A stretch of DNA of 64,000 bases from positions 1,242,001-1,306,000 of the forward strand of contig CADCSX010000011.1 in NCBI GenBank assembly GCA_902805475.1. The letters run 5' to 3'. The notes under the pieces are model-generated. The model made no database searches and was not told where the DNA came from. It saw nothing but the letters and a program-made list of their open reading frames with translations. Source of the DNA: Entonaema liquescens. Its lineage: Eukaryota > Ascomycota > Sordariomycetes > Xylariales > Xylariaceae. The position numbers were made by a program, and so were the translations under genes. The stretch's first letter is position 1, and the number at the start of each line of letters is the position of its first letter. Below, in pieces: positions 38,851-50,953 of this stretch.

Positions 38851-39721
38851 TTATCTTGCAGGTCCACCAGAAGGCGGTTTCGCCCCAGGCTCATTGGGCC
38901 ATGCGCGAAACATATCACGGAGCTTGTCCAGTGGCGCCGTCATGAGGCCGACAGCAGTCTCATATGGCGGCTTATTCGGTGTGCTTGGGTGGCTACGCGT
39001 CGGCGTGAACGCTTTCGTCATCTCGAACTGCTGAGCCAAATCTTTCGATCTTGTTGGAAGAAGTGCCTCTTCTAGTTTGACGAGATCATGTTCCTCCTCT
39101 TCTTTTATATGCATTTTAAGATCCTTCATCAATGCCTCTAGAGTTGGAATAAAATCATGATCGCCGGGGGTCATATTCTGGAATTTATAGAGCGCCTCTT
39201 TAGTCTACATAGCGAGGATTTGTTAGTAAATATAAGTTGACGTAACCCTCGACGTAACCGGATTGAATGGTATAGAAAGGTGCTATACGTACTACCTGAT
39301 GCTCTGCTCGATCCTTATCCGCTATCTCTTTCCCATTGTTGAGGCCCGTCTCTATAGAGGGATATACGACTAACTCCTCTGCTATCGCATGTCTCGCTAG
39401 CTCCCACACGAAAGCATTTTGGTATCGTCGCTGTGTATCATGATCTTTCGCGTTGACAACCTTGTCATAATATTTCTCAATTTGTCGGTGGTCTTGACTG
39501 ATCACAGCCGAAATGCTGTCTGCCTGAGTGAGAGTCGGCGCTGCATCATCGGGAGAACGGTTGTCCGTAGTTTTTTGGTTGTGCGACTTTGATCCCATCA
39601 AGCTATTCGAGAGGATCTTATCAGAATACGGACGTACGAAGGTGGTAGTAGCCGTCGGTGTATATGACTGCCATGTCTTAGAGCTTTTGAGCCGTGCGAA
39701 TCGAAGAGGTTGTCGTAACAT
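38851..39721 (-). CDS. Hemerythrin-like (HHE) domain protein
   Basis: Exons 39721-39296 and 39204-38851 join in frame (AEHQ|TKEAL) to 259 residues. The domain shows the iron-ligand spacing of hemerythrin-type four-helix bundles: ISQDHRQIEKYY (His78), ELARHAIAEELVVYPSIE (His111, Glu115), AEHQ (His141), and HIKEEEEHDL (His174, His181). The family binds a di-iron centre and handles oxygen, nitric oxide or iron. The first ~33 residues are rich in Arg, Lys, Ser and Thr with almost no acidic residue until Asp34, which resembles a mitochondrial presequence; that is inference. The C-terminal ~70 residues are a Pro-rich tail. The intron is 91 nt. The stop codon is 40 bases from the end of the retroelement's right LTR, so the 3' UTR or polyadenylation signal probably lies within the LTR. 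Confidence 0.88.
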
Positions 39722-40422
39722 CGTGATAGTGTTGAATTCGCCAATGTACCGTTATTCTGTCTTAAGAATCCCAAAGGACTACCCATGATAATAGCCATAG
39801 CTCAGAAGCCATGAAGGTGCTGAATGATATTAATCGCATCCGGACCTATCGTCGCGTCAAGGATTTCGACGAATGACGGTAGTCCTCGTCATTAAGACGT
39901 ATTCGACAAGATCCAGTCCCGTCCATTCTGACCGCAATGACGAACGGTGATAGTCAATTGTTCGCAATATGGGGAAATCGTTATAACTAAATGGGTAATT
40001 GACGGTATCATGTAGATAGGGGTTCGTTCAATGACGCTCTCATGTTAGCTTCCATACTGTAAGAATGGATTTGAATTTGGCAACTGGTAATTGGTGAGGA
40101 GCTATTGAACCGCAAGCTTTACATAGGGGAAGATGATGAAATCATGAGGCGCGGAAATGAGATCTACTATCTACTACAATCCCTGATACGCGAATAAGAT
40201 TTCAATCCCCACGATTCAAATAGCATCGAATATGTAATTATGAGCACGGGAGATAACCCCCATTCAGGGGAAGACATTGTCTTCAAAGGGAAAGACTTTT
40301 TTTTTTCATTTCGATGAGAATTAAGCCCCTGATCATCAAAATCTATCATCATCATCATATAAGGTATATACCAAGGAAAATTATATGTATATCCACATTA
40401 AAGAATAAAAAATATACAGAAT
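39722..40422. other. Intergenic region
   Basis: About 700 bases between the 5' end of the hemerythrin-like gene and the 3' end of the AA13 gene, both on the minus strand. It includes a short (ATC)n run near 40340 and an A/T-rich segment. Nothing else seen. Confidence 0.6.
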
Positions 40423-41655
40423 TTATCGCCAAGTTCCCTCGACAGCAGTGGCTGACGATCCGCATGAGTTCGGCACGGTGTACGCGCGGTTCGGGTCGCT
40501 CTCCCAAGTGAAAGCCCCGTTGCTCGACACCTTGACGAACTTATACTCGAACTTGCGGCCCGGCGCGAGGCTCAGCGAGAGCGTCCACAGGGGCTTTGCA
40601 GTGGTGTACTTGGCGGCCGACAGGGTCGGCGCAGCCGCGACGTTCCAGCTGCCAAGTTCGGGGATGGAGCCCACGAGCTTAATTGTTTCCCCGTACGTTG
40701 TTACGACGGCCTGGTTGAATGTCAGTGCTACTTTGCTAGCGGTGGTGGTACACGTAGTGCTGGCTGTAGGGGCCGAGGACGAACTGGTTGCTGTGGATCG
40801 CCTGGTCGTGGTCGATGCGGATCCGCCGTCGGAAATGGCGATGTCCGCGCACGACAGGTATACCTGAGGCGTCTGGAAAGAGTTCCACTTGAATGAGAGC
40901 AGCGTGTGGTTAGACACGTAGTCCGGAATCTTGATCTTCTTGGTGACAGTGTAACCACCTGCGATGGTCGTAAAGCAAGAGTTCAACTGTGCGTTGTCGA
41001 CACCCTTGCACTTGGTCTGGTCGCCGTGTTCGAATCCGTTGCAGGTGAACCAGTCGTTCCGGTGGCACGCCTGGCCCTCGTTGCAGTCGGGGTTATAGCC
41101 GCATTCCTGGCCGTCGACATCAGTGCAAGGGAGAAGACCCTTCTCAAAACAGTCCTCGGCTGCCTGCTTCTCCTCTTCGGTCGGGAGATAGTTAGGGTCG
41201 AGGAACTTGTCAACAATAGCCTGGTCCTGGCAAATACGGTACGCGAACAATCCGCCGTGGTCGCCGTTGTTGTCGACACACCACTCGACATCGACGATCT
41301 GGCCTGGGGAGTACGTGGCCACGACCTTGTTTCCCCAATCCGCCGAAGGCTGGTTGTAATCGAAGCTCACACGAGCGTTGTATCCGCAGGGCCCGGAGCG
41401 GCCCACCTTTGCCTCATCGACATCCGGCCAGGCTGTGACCGGCTCGAGAATCGTGCATTCCGGGCAAGTATCCTTTCCAGACTATATATACCAAAATAAT
41501 GAATTAGCCTCACTGTAACTCTTAAAACTTACTAAGGAGGTAAGTAGACATACCTCCGCTCCTTGGCGAGTGCGGCTGGTGGGAACAGTCAAGTACCCGT
41601 GACCGTGAACGAGGGTGATGAGGCCGGAGCCAGCAAGCGCAGCGATTGCCTTCAT
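40423..41655 (-). CDS. AA13 starch-active lytic polysaccharide monooxygenase with CBM20
   Basis: Exons 41655-41554 and 41481-40423 give 386 residues. A signal peptide (residues 1-18) ends ...LVHG, placing His19 at the mature N-terminus (HGYLTVP), as LPMOs require. Counting from that His, the second copper ligand is His91 (in NNGDHGGLF) and the axial Tyr is Tyr224 (in PQVYLSCAD). These are the positions I recall for the characterised Aspergillus oryzae AA13 (His1, His91, Tyr224). Many Cys and aromatic residues follow the AA13 pattern. A Ser/Thr-rich linker (about 255-284) leads to a CBM20 starch-binding module (about 285-386) with LGSWN, PLWTLSLSL, FEYKFV and WESDPNR. The enzyme oxidatively cleaves starch outside the cell and would act with amylases. 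The intron is 72 nt with GTATGT and TATAG borders. No lesion seen. Confidence 0.95.
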
Positions 41656-43028
41656 CTTGAAGAGTCGAGAAAATTGAACTGAAGTAGAGTCTCGAGAGTG
41701 TTGAGAATGTGAGAACTGAAGATGATCTTGTGGTTGTCGAAGCTCAAGTAGTCAACCTCAGAGGTCGCTGGTCTGATGATATATATACTCGCCAACACGA
41801 TGCTCTTGCCGACTGCATCGTGAAACACATGTGAGAAGGACCGAAATTTTGAATGGGGATGGCGGAGGAAGTTGTTGCCCCTCTGCAGCTAATCTTTCTG
41901 TGCTCGACGATATACCGCCGAGGTCATCTCCAACTTGTCCGGCCCCGCTGCTACGCTATAGTCGTCCATTCGGACGAGATCTCCAGAAAAGAAGCGGCCT
42001 TATGTCCAGCATTAAGCCGCATAGCTCCGGGCGTTCATCGGTAGCTCTGGGCGCATATCGTGTTGTGGGGAAAGACCCCGGATTATAACACTGATGTAAT
42101 GCATTAACCTAGGCTATATGTATGTAGATTGCTCTGGGGCCGCAGTCAGTAGACCATCCTGGGTCCTGGGTCTGTTCCTAAGATGGGGAAAACTCCACAT
42201 TAACAGGGCATGTCTGATCTGGGGTCGCTTGGAGTGACCGCCAAGCATTTCCCCGTTCGATAGCCCTTGTGCGGACCAGAATCCATCTAATCCGGTCCGA
42301 GAAAGCGCCGGATGGAACGGTTCTAGAGTTGGCTCGATGCCCGGCGGCTCTTGTTTTGGTGTAGATCATTTGGATGCATTGCCAGCATTAAGTTCCATGA
42401 GCCTCGGGGCCGTAAGCGAATCACTAGCTGATAACTCCGCTGGCACACTCCGCCTCATACATTAGGTCCCTTAATAGATCAGTTATACCTACCCAGGTTC
42501 TCTAGCGAATCGTGACAGCTTCGTCGAGTTAACAAGCAATGGACCGAATTGCTTTCTCAAAACCCTCAAGACACGGAGTGGTCTAGGGCGGAGCTCAACA
42601 TTTCCAGGAAACACCTAATTTTGTAATGCCAATTATATTAACAGACTCATGTAGGGCACCCCTTAATCTTACATTTTTCGTTCGCCGTGACATCATCATC
42701 ATGAACAGGCTGCCCGAATTAATCTCCTACTCCCTCCTATTCGTTTGTTCATCCATTCAGTGGCAAACGGTAAAAGGGGTTAGGCGTCAAGCTCAACAGA
42801 CTCGGGAAATAGCAAAGCAGAACTCATCAAGTTTTCCTCCGGCTATGCAATCAACAGGAGGGGCAGTTTTTCTACCCAGCGGATTACTGTCGCTGCCTTA
42901 TACACAAAGGTCTCCTCGCCGTATCGACTCTCTAGGTAACACTTGCTTGCAGACTAGGCCACTCGACTGCTCATACCCCGAGATGGGCAGCCCTCGTATC
43001 TCGACGATTCCGCTCACGCATACCACTT
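41656..43028. other. Upstream region of the AA13 gene
   Basis: About 1.4 kb between the AA13 start and the 3' end of the O-methyltransferase. Contains the AA13 TATA-like box and its putative promoter. A 136-codon plus-strand frame (42626-43036) overlaps the end of the methyltransferase gene and has no recognisable feature. Confidence 0.6.
41780..41787 (-). promoter_or_regulatory. TATA-like box of the AA13 gene
   Basis: TATATATA on the minus strand, 125 bases upstream of the ATG at 41655, a plausible distance for a fungal promoter with a leader of about 60-90 bases. Confidence 0.45.
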
Positions 43029-44573
43029 CTACGTAAGTGTAAGTTCAGATAGGTTCTTTGTCATTACCGTTTGGTTGACTTCATCTGGCTTCCATACTGC
43101 CTCGATAATGCTCATGCGGCACCCTCTCGGTCGGGTGACACCCTTCAATGACGAGTCAGAACATTAGTCTTTGATTTAGAAGGAAGTATGGCACTCACTT
43201 TGAAGACGAAACCATCACCAGCCATCTTGAATAACTGTTTGAAATCTTCTTCTCCGCGCTCCTGCGCGTTCAGCAAGCTCAGCATAACAAGGTCCATGCT
43301 TCTTATCAGACGTTCGTCCCAGGGGTCCTCCGTACCAGGTTCTCGGAGACAGTGGTCATTGATGATGATTCGAGCGCCAGGTTTCAGTGAGGGGATTAGG
43401 TTGCGGAGGATCTCGACGGCGTAGGGAGTCGAATAGTTGTGCATGATCCAGCGGAAGAAGTACACATCGGCGCCGTGGACGGGCTGCTCTTTGAAGAAGT
43501 CGTGCGCCTGGAATACGATGCGCTTACTGATCTTGGCATCTGCGCATATGGGTTTCGGTGCGCTCTCGACTGTGCTGGGGAGGTCCTGTACCACGAACTT
43601 GATGTTGTTGTACATCTTAGCTAGATGCACATCTACAAAGCCATGACTACCGCCCACATCGACCATAATTCCGCCATGGGCATCCACATCGCTTAGGTCG
43701 CATCCCTTCGATAAGTACCATAATTCGTATCCTTCGCCTCCTGTGAGGCTACTCATAGCTCGTGCCATGTGCTCGGCGCGCTTGGGATCCTTTCCGATCG
43801 TGACGAATACAGGTTCTAGGTTTACTGTATTAAAGGCGAAATTGAATCCGGTGCGAGTGAGGCTCGTCGCTTCAGGGTATGCTTTTAAAGCGTTGACTAC
43901 TTGTGCGGATGCTGGGTAAACACCCTCGGTATTGAATAGTACCCAGGCTTGGAGATCCTGATCTTCGGCTAGAAGTCTTGATGCGGCTGTATGCGCAATT
44001 ACGCCCGGCTTCGGCTCTTGGAATACGTGATTCGTTATAGCATGTCGTAGTACGCGAGCAAGATTGATCGGGTCGAGAGATGTCTTGGCCTGGAGCTCTG
44101 AGAGCGTAATAGTACCGTTAAGGGGCACAAGTGTTGCTGGGATGTAGTGTCAGTATCTCATGAGTAAAAATATAATATGGTTATGATTGAAATACCTAGT
44201 TCGAAATGGTTGACAAGCTGTAGGCTCTGGGTGTTCATGAACTGTTTTATTAGATTAGTATAAGGATAGATTAGGTGCCCACGTATATTGGATTAAGGAT
44301 ATATGGGCAGCAAAACCAAAAGGAGGAACTTACATCCCAAGCCATCCATCGAACCGACTCTCGGGGTCCGACCATGAGATCATGCAGCTCCTGGGTAGCA
44401 TGGATGACTTCTCTACGGCTTCTGGAAATGTCATCCGGCATGATAGGAAAGTCACCAGGTGCATCCACGTCAAAGCTTGGGACCGCCAGACCGTTAAATT
44501 TGAAATAAGCCTCTACCTTCTCCGTCTCAGAAGCGATTTTCTGCGCGAGCGCTGCCATCTTTGACGACGCCAT
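43029..44573 (-). CDS. SAM-dependent O-methyltransferase (PF00891-type)
   Basis: Exons 44573-44334, 44241-44196, 44136-43199 and 43142-43029 join in frame to 445 residues. It begins MASSKMAALAQKIASETEKV, the usual helical N-terminus of fungal O-methyltransferases. The SAM motif is MVDVGGSHGFVDVHLA (DVGGSHG at about 255-261), followed by FVVQDLP. The catalytic His region is FRWIMHNYS (His328), then LKPGARIIINDH. The last exon supplies the typical end, GVTRPRGCRMSIIEAVWK. The type resembles the sterigmatocystin/aflatoxin pathway O-methyltransferases, so it may methylate a phenolic secondary metabolite; the substrate cannot be inferred. The frame stays open upstream of the chosen ATG, and an in-frame ATG at 44795 would add 74 residues of low-complexity sequence; I prefer 44573 on family grounds. 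Other metabolite enzymes nearby are the monooxygenase and LaeA-like protein; no synthase is present. Confidence 0.9.
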
Positions 44574-47500
44574 GGTGGGTAAAGTGTTGTTTTTCCTTTG
44601 GGGATTTGCGACTCGAGTATTGTTGTAGTAATTAGACTCTTCTCTCTGGAACTTCTGTTTGTGGTGTTTAATGTCTAATGAACTTGCTGGCAGTTCGAGC
44701 GTGTGCCTGACGGTCTGTCTTTTGGGGTCCGCATTTGAAGCAGTTGCCATGGGTGAAGTTTGGTGGAGCCAGGCAGCTAATCTAAGCCTAACCATTTTTG
44801 CTGACAGGTGATAACGACGACTACAGTTGTGATGGTAAGTCCTGACTATCTGTCGAGAGTTGCAACAGAAATAAAGTAGACCACCAACGCGAATGTAACT
44901 ATATATACCAACAAGTATAAGACGTGGAATAGTAGCAAGTTGAACAGAAAAAAAGACAGAGGAACAAGTTATACACAACCAGAAGCACGCAATGCTCTGG
45001 TATCAGCAATATTGGCCAGGTAGATACGACAGCTTAGAAAACGAGATTGGGCCACACAGAGCAGAAATATACAGTCCTTTATAGACTCAGGGGTCATTAT
45101 AAGCCAGAGTGGTGTTGATGTTGTGTAAGTGAACCCCAAACCTTAGCTTAGAAGAGGAGAAACAAACTCGGGTTATCATTAGCGCACTACTCCTGAGAGG
45201 TGCTTATTACGCGAGACAAGCAGCGCCAAGACTTGAAGACCTTAGGTGAGTAAAGCCAAATCGAAGATCTACACACCCTGCTGATGAGGAAGTTAGTATT
45301 CTCGTCGGCTCAAGTTTGTTCTCTTCCTAGCGTCAATGGCTCCACTCGCCTACTTCCCACAAATGGTATCTCTTCTTTCAGATACAGTATATATGGTCTT
45401 GTAATGGAGCCCCATGATGAGCGAGTTAATATGCTGGATGCTGCATACCTAAATAGAGGCTATGTGACCTCCCCCTTTTCTATGAAGAGGTCAACAAGTT
45501 AGTCGGCTTCGTTGACGAGATGAGAGCGATTGAGTGACGGAATCTATATCGTCAGGGTTCAAGGTTTAGTGTTAGACACAATATCTTCCTGAATCAGTAG
45601 GAGCTTCTAGGTGAAATAGATATATCTTCAAAAAACCGGTTACAATTAAGATAAGACAACTCCAGGGATCTTCCGCACCAGAGGAATGGTTGACAGCTAC
45701 CGGGGACTTGGTCTTGGGTCCAAGAGGCGTTCGCTTGTGGTGTGTGACACAACAGGCATGTGAATAGAACCGTGGTTCTATTTGATTTTCGGTACGGGCA
45801 GCCGGAGAGACGAAGGCGAGAAAACCTGTGTGCGCGTGTATTGTCTCCGTAGTAGTAAGGGATTGGAGGAGTTCATCCAACGAGGTAGGATCGCGAGAGA
45901 CACGCAGCTCCCAGGCGGCGACTACCTCTCTTCTACATTTGTATAACCCGACTTGTCTTAGGCCGTAGGGACCCAGTAACTTGGTTCCTAACTGCTAGAA
46001 CGATCGGAATCCCGACGACCTGGGAAGAGTGAGGGAACATAGGCCCAAGGGTAGAATTTTTTTATGTGACTGTCCTGGCCGGTTGGGTTGGTTGTGTGCG
46101 TTGTTCGGCCGTCGTGCGGACTGCTGTGGGCGGTTTAGCTGCAGTTATCCTTTTCTTGCCCGGGTGTCTGCACTGCGGTGGGTTGTAACCCCTGTACGTT
46201 TGTGAGCCTATCTAGTTTTGTACATTGTTTCTATTTGATAAACCTACGGTTAATGATGACGATATTGATTCTTCTTGAAGTCTGTATAGTTGCTGATAAG
46301 TATCCGTAGCTGATTACTTATGAGTAAGGTGGTTGAGCTTTCTAGGATGGACGCCTTCTAAAGGGACGGTTAGCTCTATATGGCACTGTCTCCACGCACC
46401 TCTTTCCAGAACGATTAATATTTCTGTCGAGCTTATAAGTATCATGTAGAACTAACTTCTGCTACTTATACATATGCCTAGGTAGGCTTAGTACGTAGTC
46501 GCCCGCCTGTAGCACTCTTCATTGGATCGCAATATCGCAAAGGAAGGACTGTTAGTCATTACAACTCAGTTTAAAAGCTTATTGGTTCTAGAACGTAATA
46601 TTCGGATGGAAAATAATGCACAAGAAGCCCCACGGGCCAAGGAGGCCTTAGATATTATTACTTGGGTAGTAATAGCAATGACTACGCTCCGGCTGCATGA
46701 TTAACGCAGTACTGATACTGCGGATTCGAACCTCAAGGAAGACACTGGTATTCGAATACGATAATGGAAGGCGAACATTCTAGTTGAGCTTGATCTGAGT
46801 GAATGCTTGCCTATTGATAGGACATTATCTAAGATATAGAAAAGCTTAGCTTATAGGCCTATGCTTCACATGCAAGGCCGCTGGGACTTAGACAACTACC
46901 TATTTAAACTTATTATTCCAAAGGATGCCTTAAACTATAAAGCGCTGAATTTATAAAGATAAGTAGAAGTCCGTATGGGATATATTTGAGAAGTCTTGTC
47001 AGGAATCCTTGGATATCCTACATAGGTATGTGCTTTCATCTTGAGTGACTGGAAAGTTTCGGACTGGCACATTACTTTCCACACGACTTAACTATACACA
47101 TCCATTGACTAAACTAATTTACTTAAGCATCATCTACTAGTTGTCTCCAAATGAATGGCATAACGTAACCTGATGTAGCAACAACTCCGTTTCAACTACC
47201 TAGGTAGATAGCTTCCTCGCCATAGGAAACCTTAGGTAAGTAAGTTATTAGACCACCTTTCTAATCTCTCATTACGACCTCCCAGTAATCTACATGGAAA
47301 GTATAGGTACCTACGTGGTTAATTAACCTAGTCTATCATGAGTTGGCCGTTGTGTGCAAAAATCTTGAAACCCTGGTGGAAATTTAGTGACAGCACGAGT
47401 CTTCATTTATTTGAAACGGAATTGGTATAAGAGAAAATAATTCCAGCCTGTTATAATTGTATCCTATATTGCTGGCACCGAATACGACATGACCTCTTGA

Positions 47501-49316
47501 CCAAGGTTTTGGCATCTTATTGTAGCACAGCTTCCAATGCCCACCAATCAAAGAACCGATGCCTCAAAAGGATAATCCTGTGAAGTATAAAAGTGCTATC
47601 ATTAATCTAGAACATCTAAACCTCGCCTATTAAAGGTCGCCTTACCCCCAAGCCTCTGGAGAGTGGTGTGTCAAGTAGACTGCTAATCAATAAACCGGTA
47701 TGTAGAACGTTTGGGCAGACCGAGGTCGTATCATCCAACATCACCTCAAAAAAAAGGGCATACCACATAAAGTGGCGCTGGCGCATGATATCTGGTTGGC
47801 TGCAACGAGGCCGTTAGGATTTGTCACGCCTACAATGCAGCCACTGACAGTTGTCCGCTTCGCAAGGCGGGACGTTGCGATACTTTAAAGATCAAGATCC
47901 TCTCCCCCTTTTAGTAGGATGCGAGCATGTATGTATGCCAAGGAATACACACGCTGCAACCAGTAGATCTCTAGCACGTCCAACTATCACCAAGTCTGCT
48001 GTTCCTAGATGAGTCGCACGGCAGATACCAGTACACTACCACCTCGTAGGTATGTCGTGGAATATCGTTCGAGACCTAGGGTCATGAGAGATAGGTAGTT
48101 AACTGGGAAAGTTGAATGTGTCATTCAATCTGCTTACCCGACAACTGATTATCTAGGTCTTCGCTAACCCTTCTGCCCACGTCCTATGCTTCTTTAGGGT
48201 TCTTTCTCCCGTGTCCCGCCCGGTTTGGGCTTGTAGGAGAGGAGGGGCAGGAGGCGCTGGAATATGTTTGTTCCCTTTTTCTTGTTGTTACTCGTAAGTC
48301 CGCGTCATATTTACTAGCGTTCTATCATCAGCAGCGGCAACTGTGCGTATGTGCGCGGTTACTTGCTTAACGTGACAGCAGCCGTTGCTGCATGGGGCTC
48401 ATTTTGGAGGCAGAGAAGTTCACTGTGTACTTGTGCATGGGATGGTGATGGTATCGGCGGTTCTGGATCCGGATAGGCGAATGCCATTGAGTTTTGGGGT
48501 ACCTCCGTTTACGAGCGGCGGCGAATCATCGTTCAAAGCCCAAGTCGCGCCTTTGATTGCTTCGGGCGTATGGCACTTGAATATCCCGTAACCGTCTGTA
48601 CCCGGTTCGAAAAGCAAGCAAACAAGAGGACTTCCGAGATCTTGGTAGGATACGATAGAGTTCGGGGAAGTAAGAACTTAATCGGAGTGAAATGTGATAT
48701 AATGTTCGCGATGAGGTTTACTAAAAGAGGATATTGTTTCATTCCTCGTGTGTATGTCGCGCGTGTGTAGACTAAATATGGACAGAATATCGTTTGACAG
48801 GTTTCCGACGCCATCGGGTGTTACCCCTGGTGGGCATATATGATAATATATGTAACCTGCGTCGCATGTGACAAAAATATATATCTAATGTGTATTATTT
48901 TCTAAAAGCAACTAAAATATTATATGGCATAATATTCAGCTTCACCTCTAGATTTAATCGTATTATTTCAAAACATATTCCTTACTAGGCGAACTTTTGC
49001 GGACGATTGGCGATTTCTTCGTGGTACTTTAAAGATGTGAACAACGTTAATTGGGAACAATATGAGTGGAGAGCATCGTGTATACAGTATACGAAAGATG
49101 TTTCCTATTCGGGCTATGGATGGTCTTATTCTCCAATGATAACAGCTCCTGCGAGCAAGGGTGGTCAAACGTCTAAAATGAGCCAAGCTAGTATCGGTTG
49201 ATACCATAGTCAATCTCAATATCCCCCCTCTTCTCTCAATTACATCCACATTTGGGTTCCATTATGCGTGTCTCTCGTCTCCTAAACTCTTACTAGGGCG
49301 AACAACAGTACTCTGG
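44574..49316. other. Intergenic region, mostly unannotated
   Basis: About 4.7 kb. TATATATA on the minus strand at 44900-44907 may belong to the O-methyltransferase promoter. A G/T-rich segment lies at about 46060-46200. One exact TACCTAGGTA is at 47197-47206. A minus-strand frame at 48420-48617 has coding-like character (see findings). The rest shows no feature I can support. Confidence 0.55.
48420..48600 (-). CDS. Possible terminal exon of a small unrecognised gene
   Basis: A minus-strand frame entered through a good acceptor (GGTACAG) at about 48600 reads DGYGIFKCHTPEAIKGA, continues with evenly mixed residues and ends CTSTQ at 48420. Composition looks more like protein than the surrounding chance frames, and two Cys residues could pair. 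I found no convincing first exon or signal peptide upstream, and the frame has no ATG start of its own. It may be a relic, a real small secreted protein, or chance. Confidence 0.2.
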
Positions 49317-50953
49317 TTACTGGCCACCAGGTTTCTGACCGTAAACGCAGACAAGCGGCATGTACAACAGCAATGAGTTGTCATGATACCCCTTCCGCAC
49401 CGAAACCAGGAAGGTCTCGACCTGCTCTCTTCTCCATTGGAGACCTCTTGTCATCGGCCCGAGTGCTATAGCTTGAATACCATCTAGAAGGATGGTCTTC
49501 CAATATAACCCTACACTCTTCATGGTCTTATTTTTCGGCCACGTACCGATGGGTACGTGAAAGACGCGTTCGGTTACGTTGGTATATCCGCACTGTCGCA
49601 TCAAAGCGGCTATCCGGCCTTCATCCGAAAACCTGAAGTTAACACCGAGACTCTCAAGTCCCTCATCCACGTATCTCCAGTACTGGGCGACCGGGTGATC
49701 CGCCTCGAGGGTGTTGTTACTACTCATCGGGAAATGGTAGATTTCCTGCAGCTCTAACCAACCGCCGGGTTTCAAATGTCTAAGCGCACAGCAGTTAGCT
49801 TTAATTCGTGATTCTAAACGAGGAGTGTATGCTTGGGAAGCGAAACTTACTCGTATGATGTCTTTAGTAACTGATCCCAGTCCTTTATGGCCATGATTGT
49901 GTGTCGAGAATGTATATAGTCAAAGTGATTTGGCGGATGAAGCCACTCGCTTTCCACATCATCGACCATAAATCGGACATTAGGCGGTACCCATTGCGGT
50001 TGAATAGGACTTAGGTCCACACCAAGAACATTTGCGCTGGGATAAGCATCGCCCACTTGACAAGTTAGTTAGTACTTCGATAGCCGAACAATCATGTAAT
50101 AGGAGGAGATCGACTTACTCTCGATTGCCCAGATTCCAGTACCTGTTCCCACATCAAGTATCTCCTGGGGATTGTTTCCTATGGGCGCGAAGTGTAGTTC
50201 CTGGCATAATAACTTTACCATAGCATGCTTCATATCTTCGCGTTCTTGTTCGACATCGTCGTTTGGAAAGTTATAACGACCTTCCCTAAACTTGTGGTAT
50301 CTTCTACCATTTTCAAATGAGAAATCCCATATGCTTGAAGATACCGAAGTAGATGCGCTCGTTGCCGAATCTGATTCGTATCCGGCATCGCTGACCGGTT
50401 CGTTAACCGGCACGATCGCTTCAGCCTCGACTTGATCCCTTGGTTCCGCGCTGTCTTCTAGTTGCTGGACATTTTGGAATAGGCCCTGCGTACCTACATA
50501 CGCATGGTTTCCCCCCTGTGACGCCATAGGAGATGCTTGAGGCGTCTGTCCGGGACAGACATCTGTACTGGTACTCTCGTTCGCCGTACGGACCACTGAA
50601 TATTTTTCAGCATCATGATGTCTTGGATGTACTAGCTGTAAGTTGTAGTTCAGTTTTATGGGCAATCCATTGAACTTAGTATGGTGGGTCGGAAGCGGAC
50701 AGGGATATTCAGTAGATCGATCTTGAGGGAATATACTATTCGTGTTGTTAAGAGGACTTATCCCTTCCGTAATGTTAATAATTCGAGAGCGAGATGGAAT
50801 GATTGGTGTACTACGTTTCTCATCTTCCTCAATTTGGGTTGACGAGAAATCGTTCGAAGTATAATGTGATATGCTCGGATGAAGATGACTGTAGACTTGG
50901 TATTGAAGCTTTGGAGAAACAATGACAGTTGAGCCACGGCCAAAGTCTGCCAT
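49317..50953 (-). CDS. LaeA-like SAM-dependent methyltransferase
   Basis: Exons 50953-50119, 50055-49851 and 49779-49317 join in frame to 500 residues. The N-terminal ~210 residues are disordered and Ser/Thr/Pro-rich. The core opens with GRRYHKFREGRYNFPNDD, the entry motif of fungal TAM-type methyltransferases, then the SAM-binding motif ILDVGTGTGIWAIE (DVGTGTG at 267-273). GVDLSPIQPQWVPPNVRF, HFDYIHSRH and HLKPGGWLELQE follow, all typical of the LaeA and LaeA-like family. LaeA itself is a nuclear regulator of secondary metabolism; most paralogues, including ones of this N-terminally extended type, have no known substrate. The introns are short with normal borders, and the split codons restore WAIE-M-GDAYP and SY-E-HLKPGG. 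Intact as far as seen. Whether it is a regulator or a tailoring enzyme is open. Confidence 0.88.

Noticed and set aside
40448..41499. Long plus-strand frames opposite the AA13 gene
   Set aside because: Shadow frames caused by the GC-rich codon bias of the real minus-strand gene.
42626..43036. 136-codon plus-strand ATG frame
   Set aside because: Overlaps the last exon of the O-methyltransferase on the other strand; no motif, domain or signal peptide.
45572..45880. 102-codon minus-strand frame
   Set aside because: Starts with TTG; no motif, and no intron borders linking it to another exon.
46700..46790. tRNA-like B-box (GGTTCGAATCC on the minus strand, near 46727)
   Set aside because: No A-box and no 5' acceptor strand complementary to the 3' side at the right distance.
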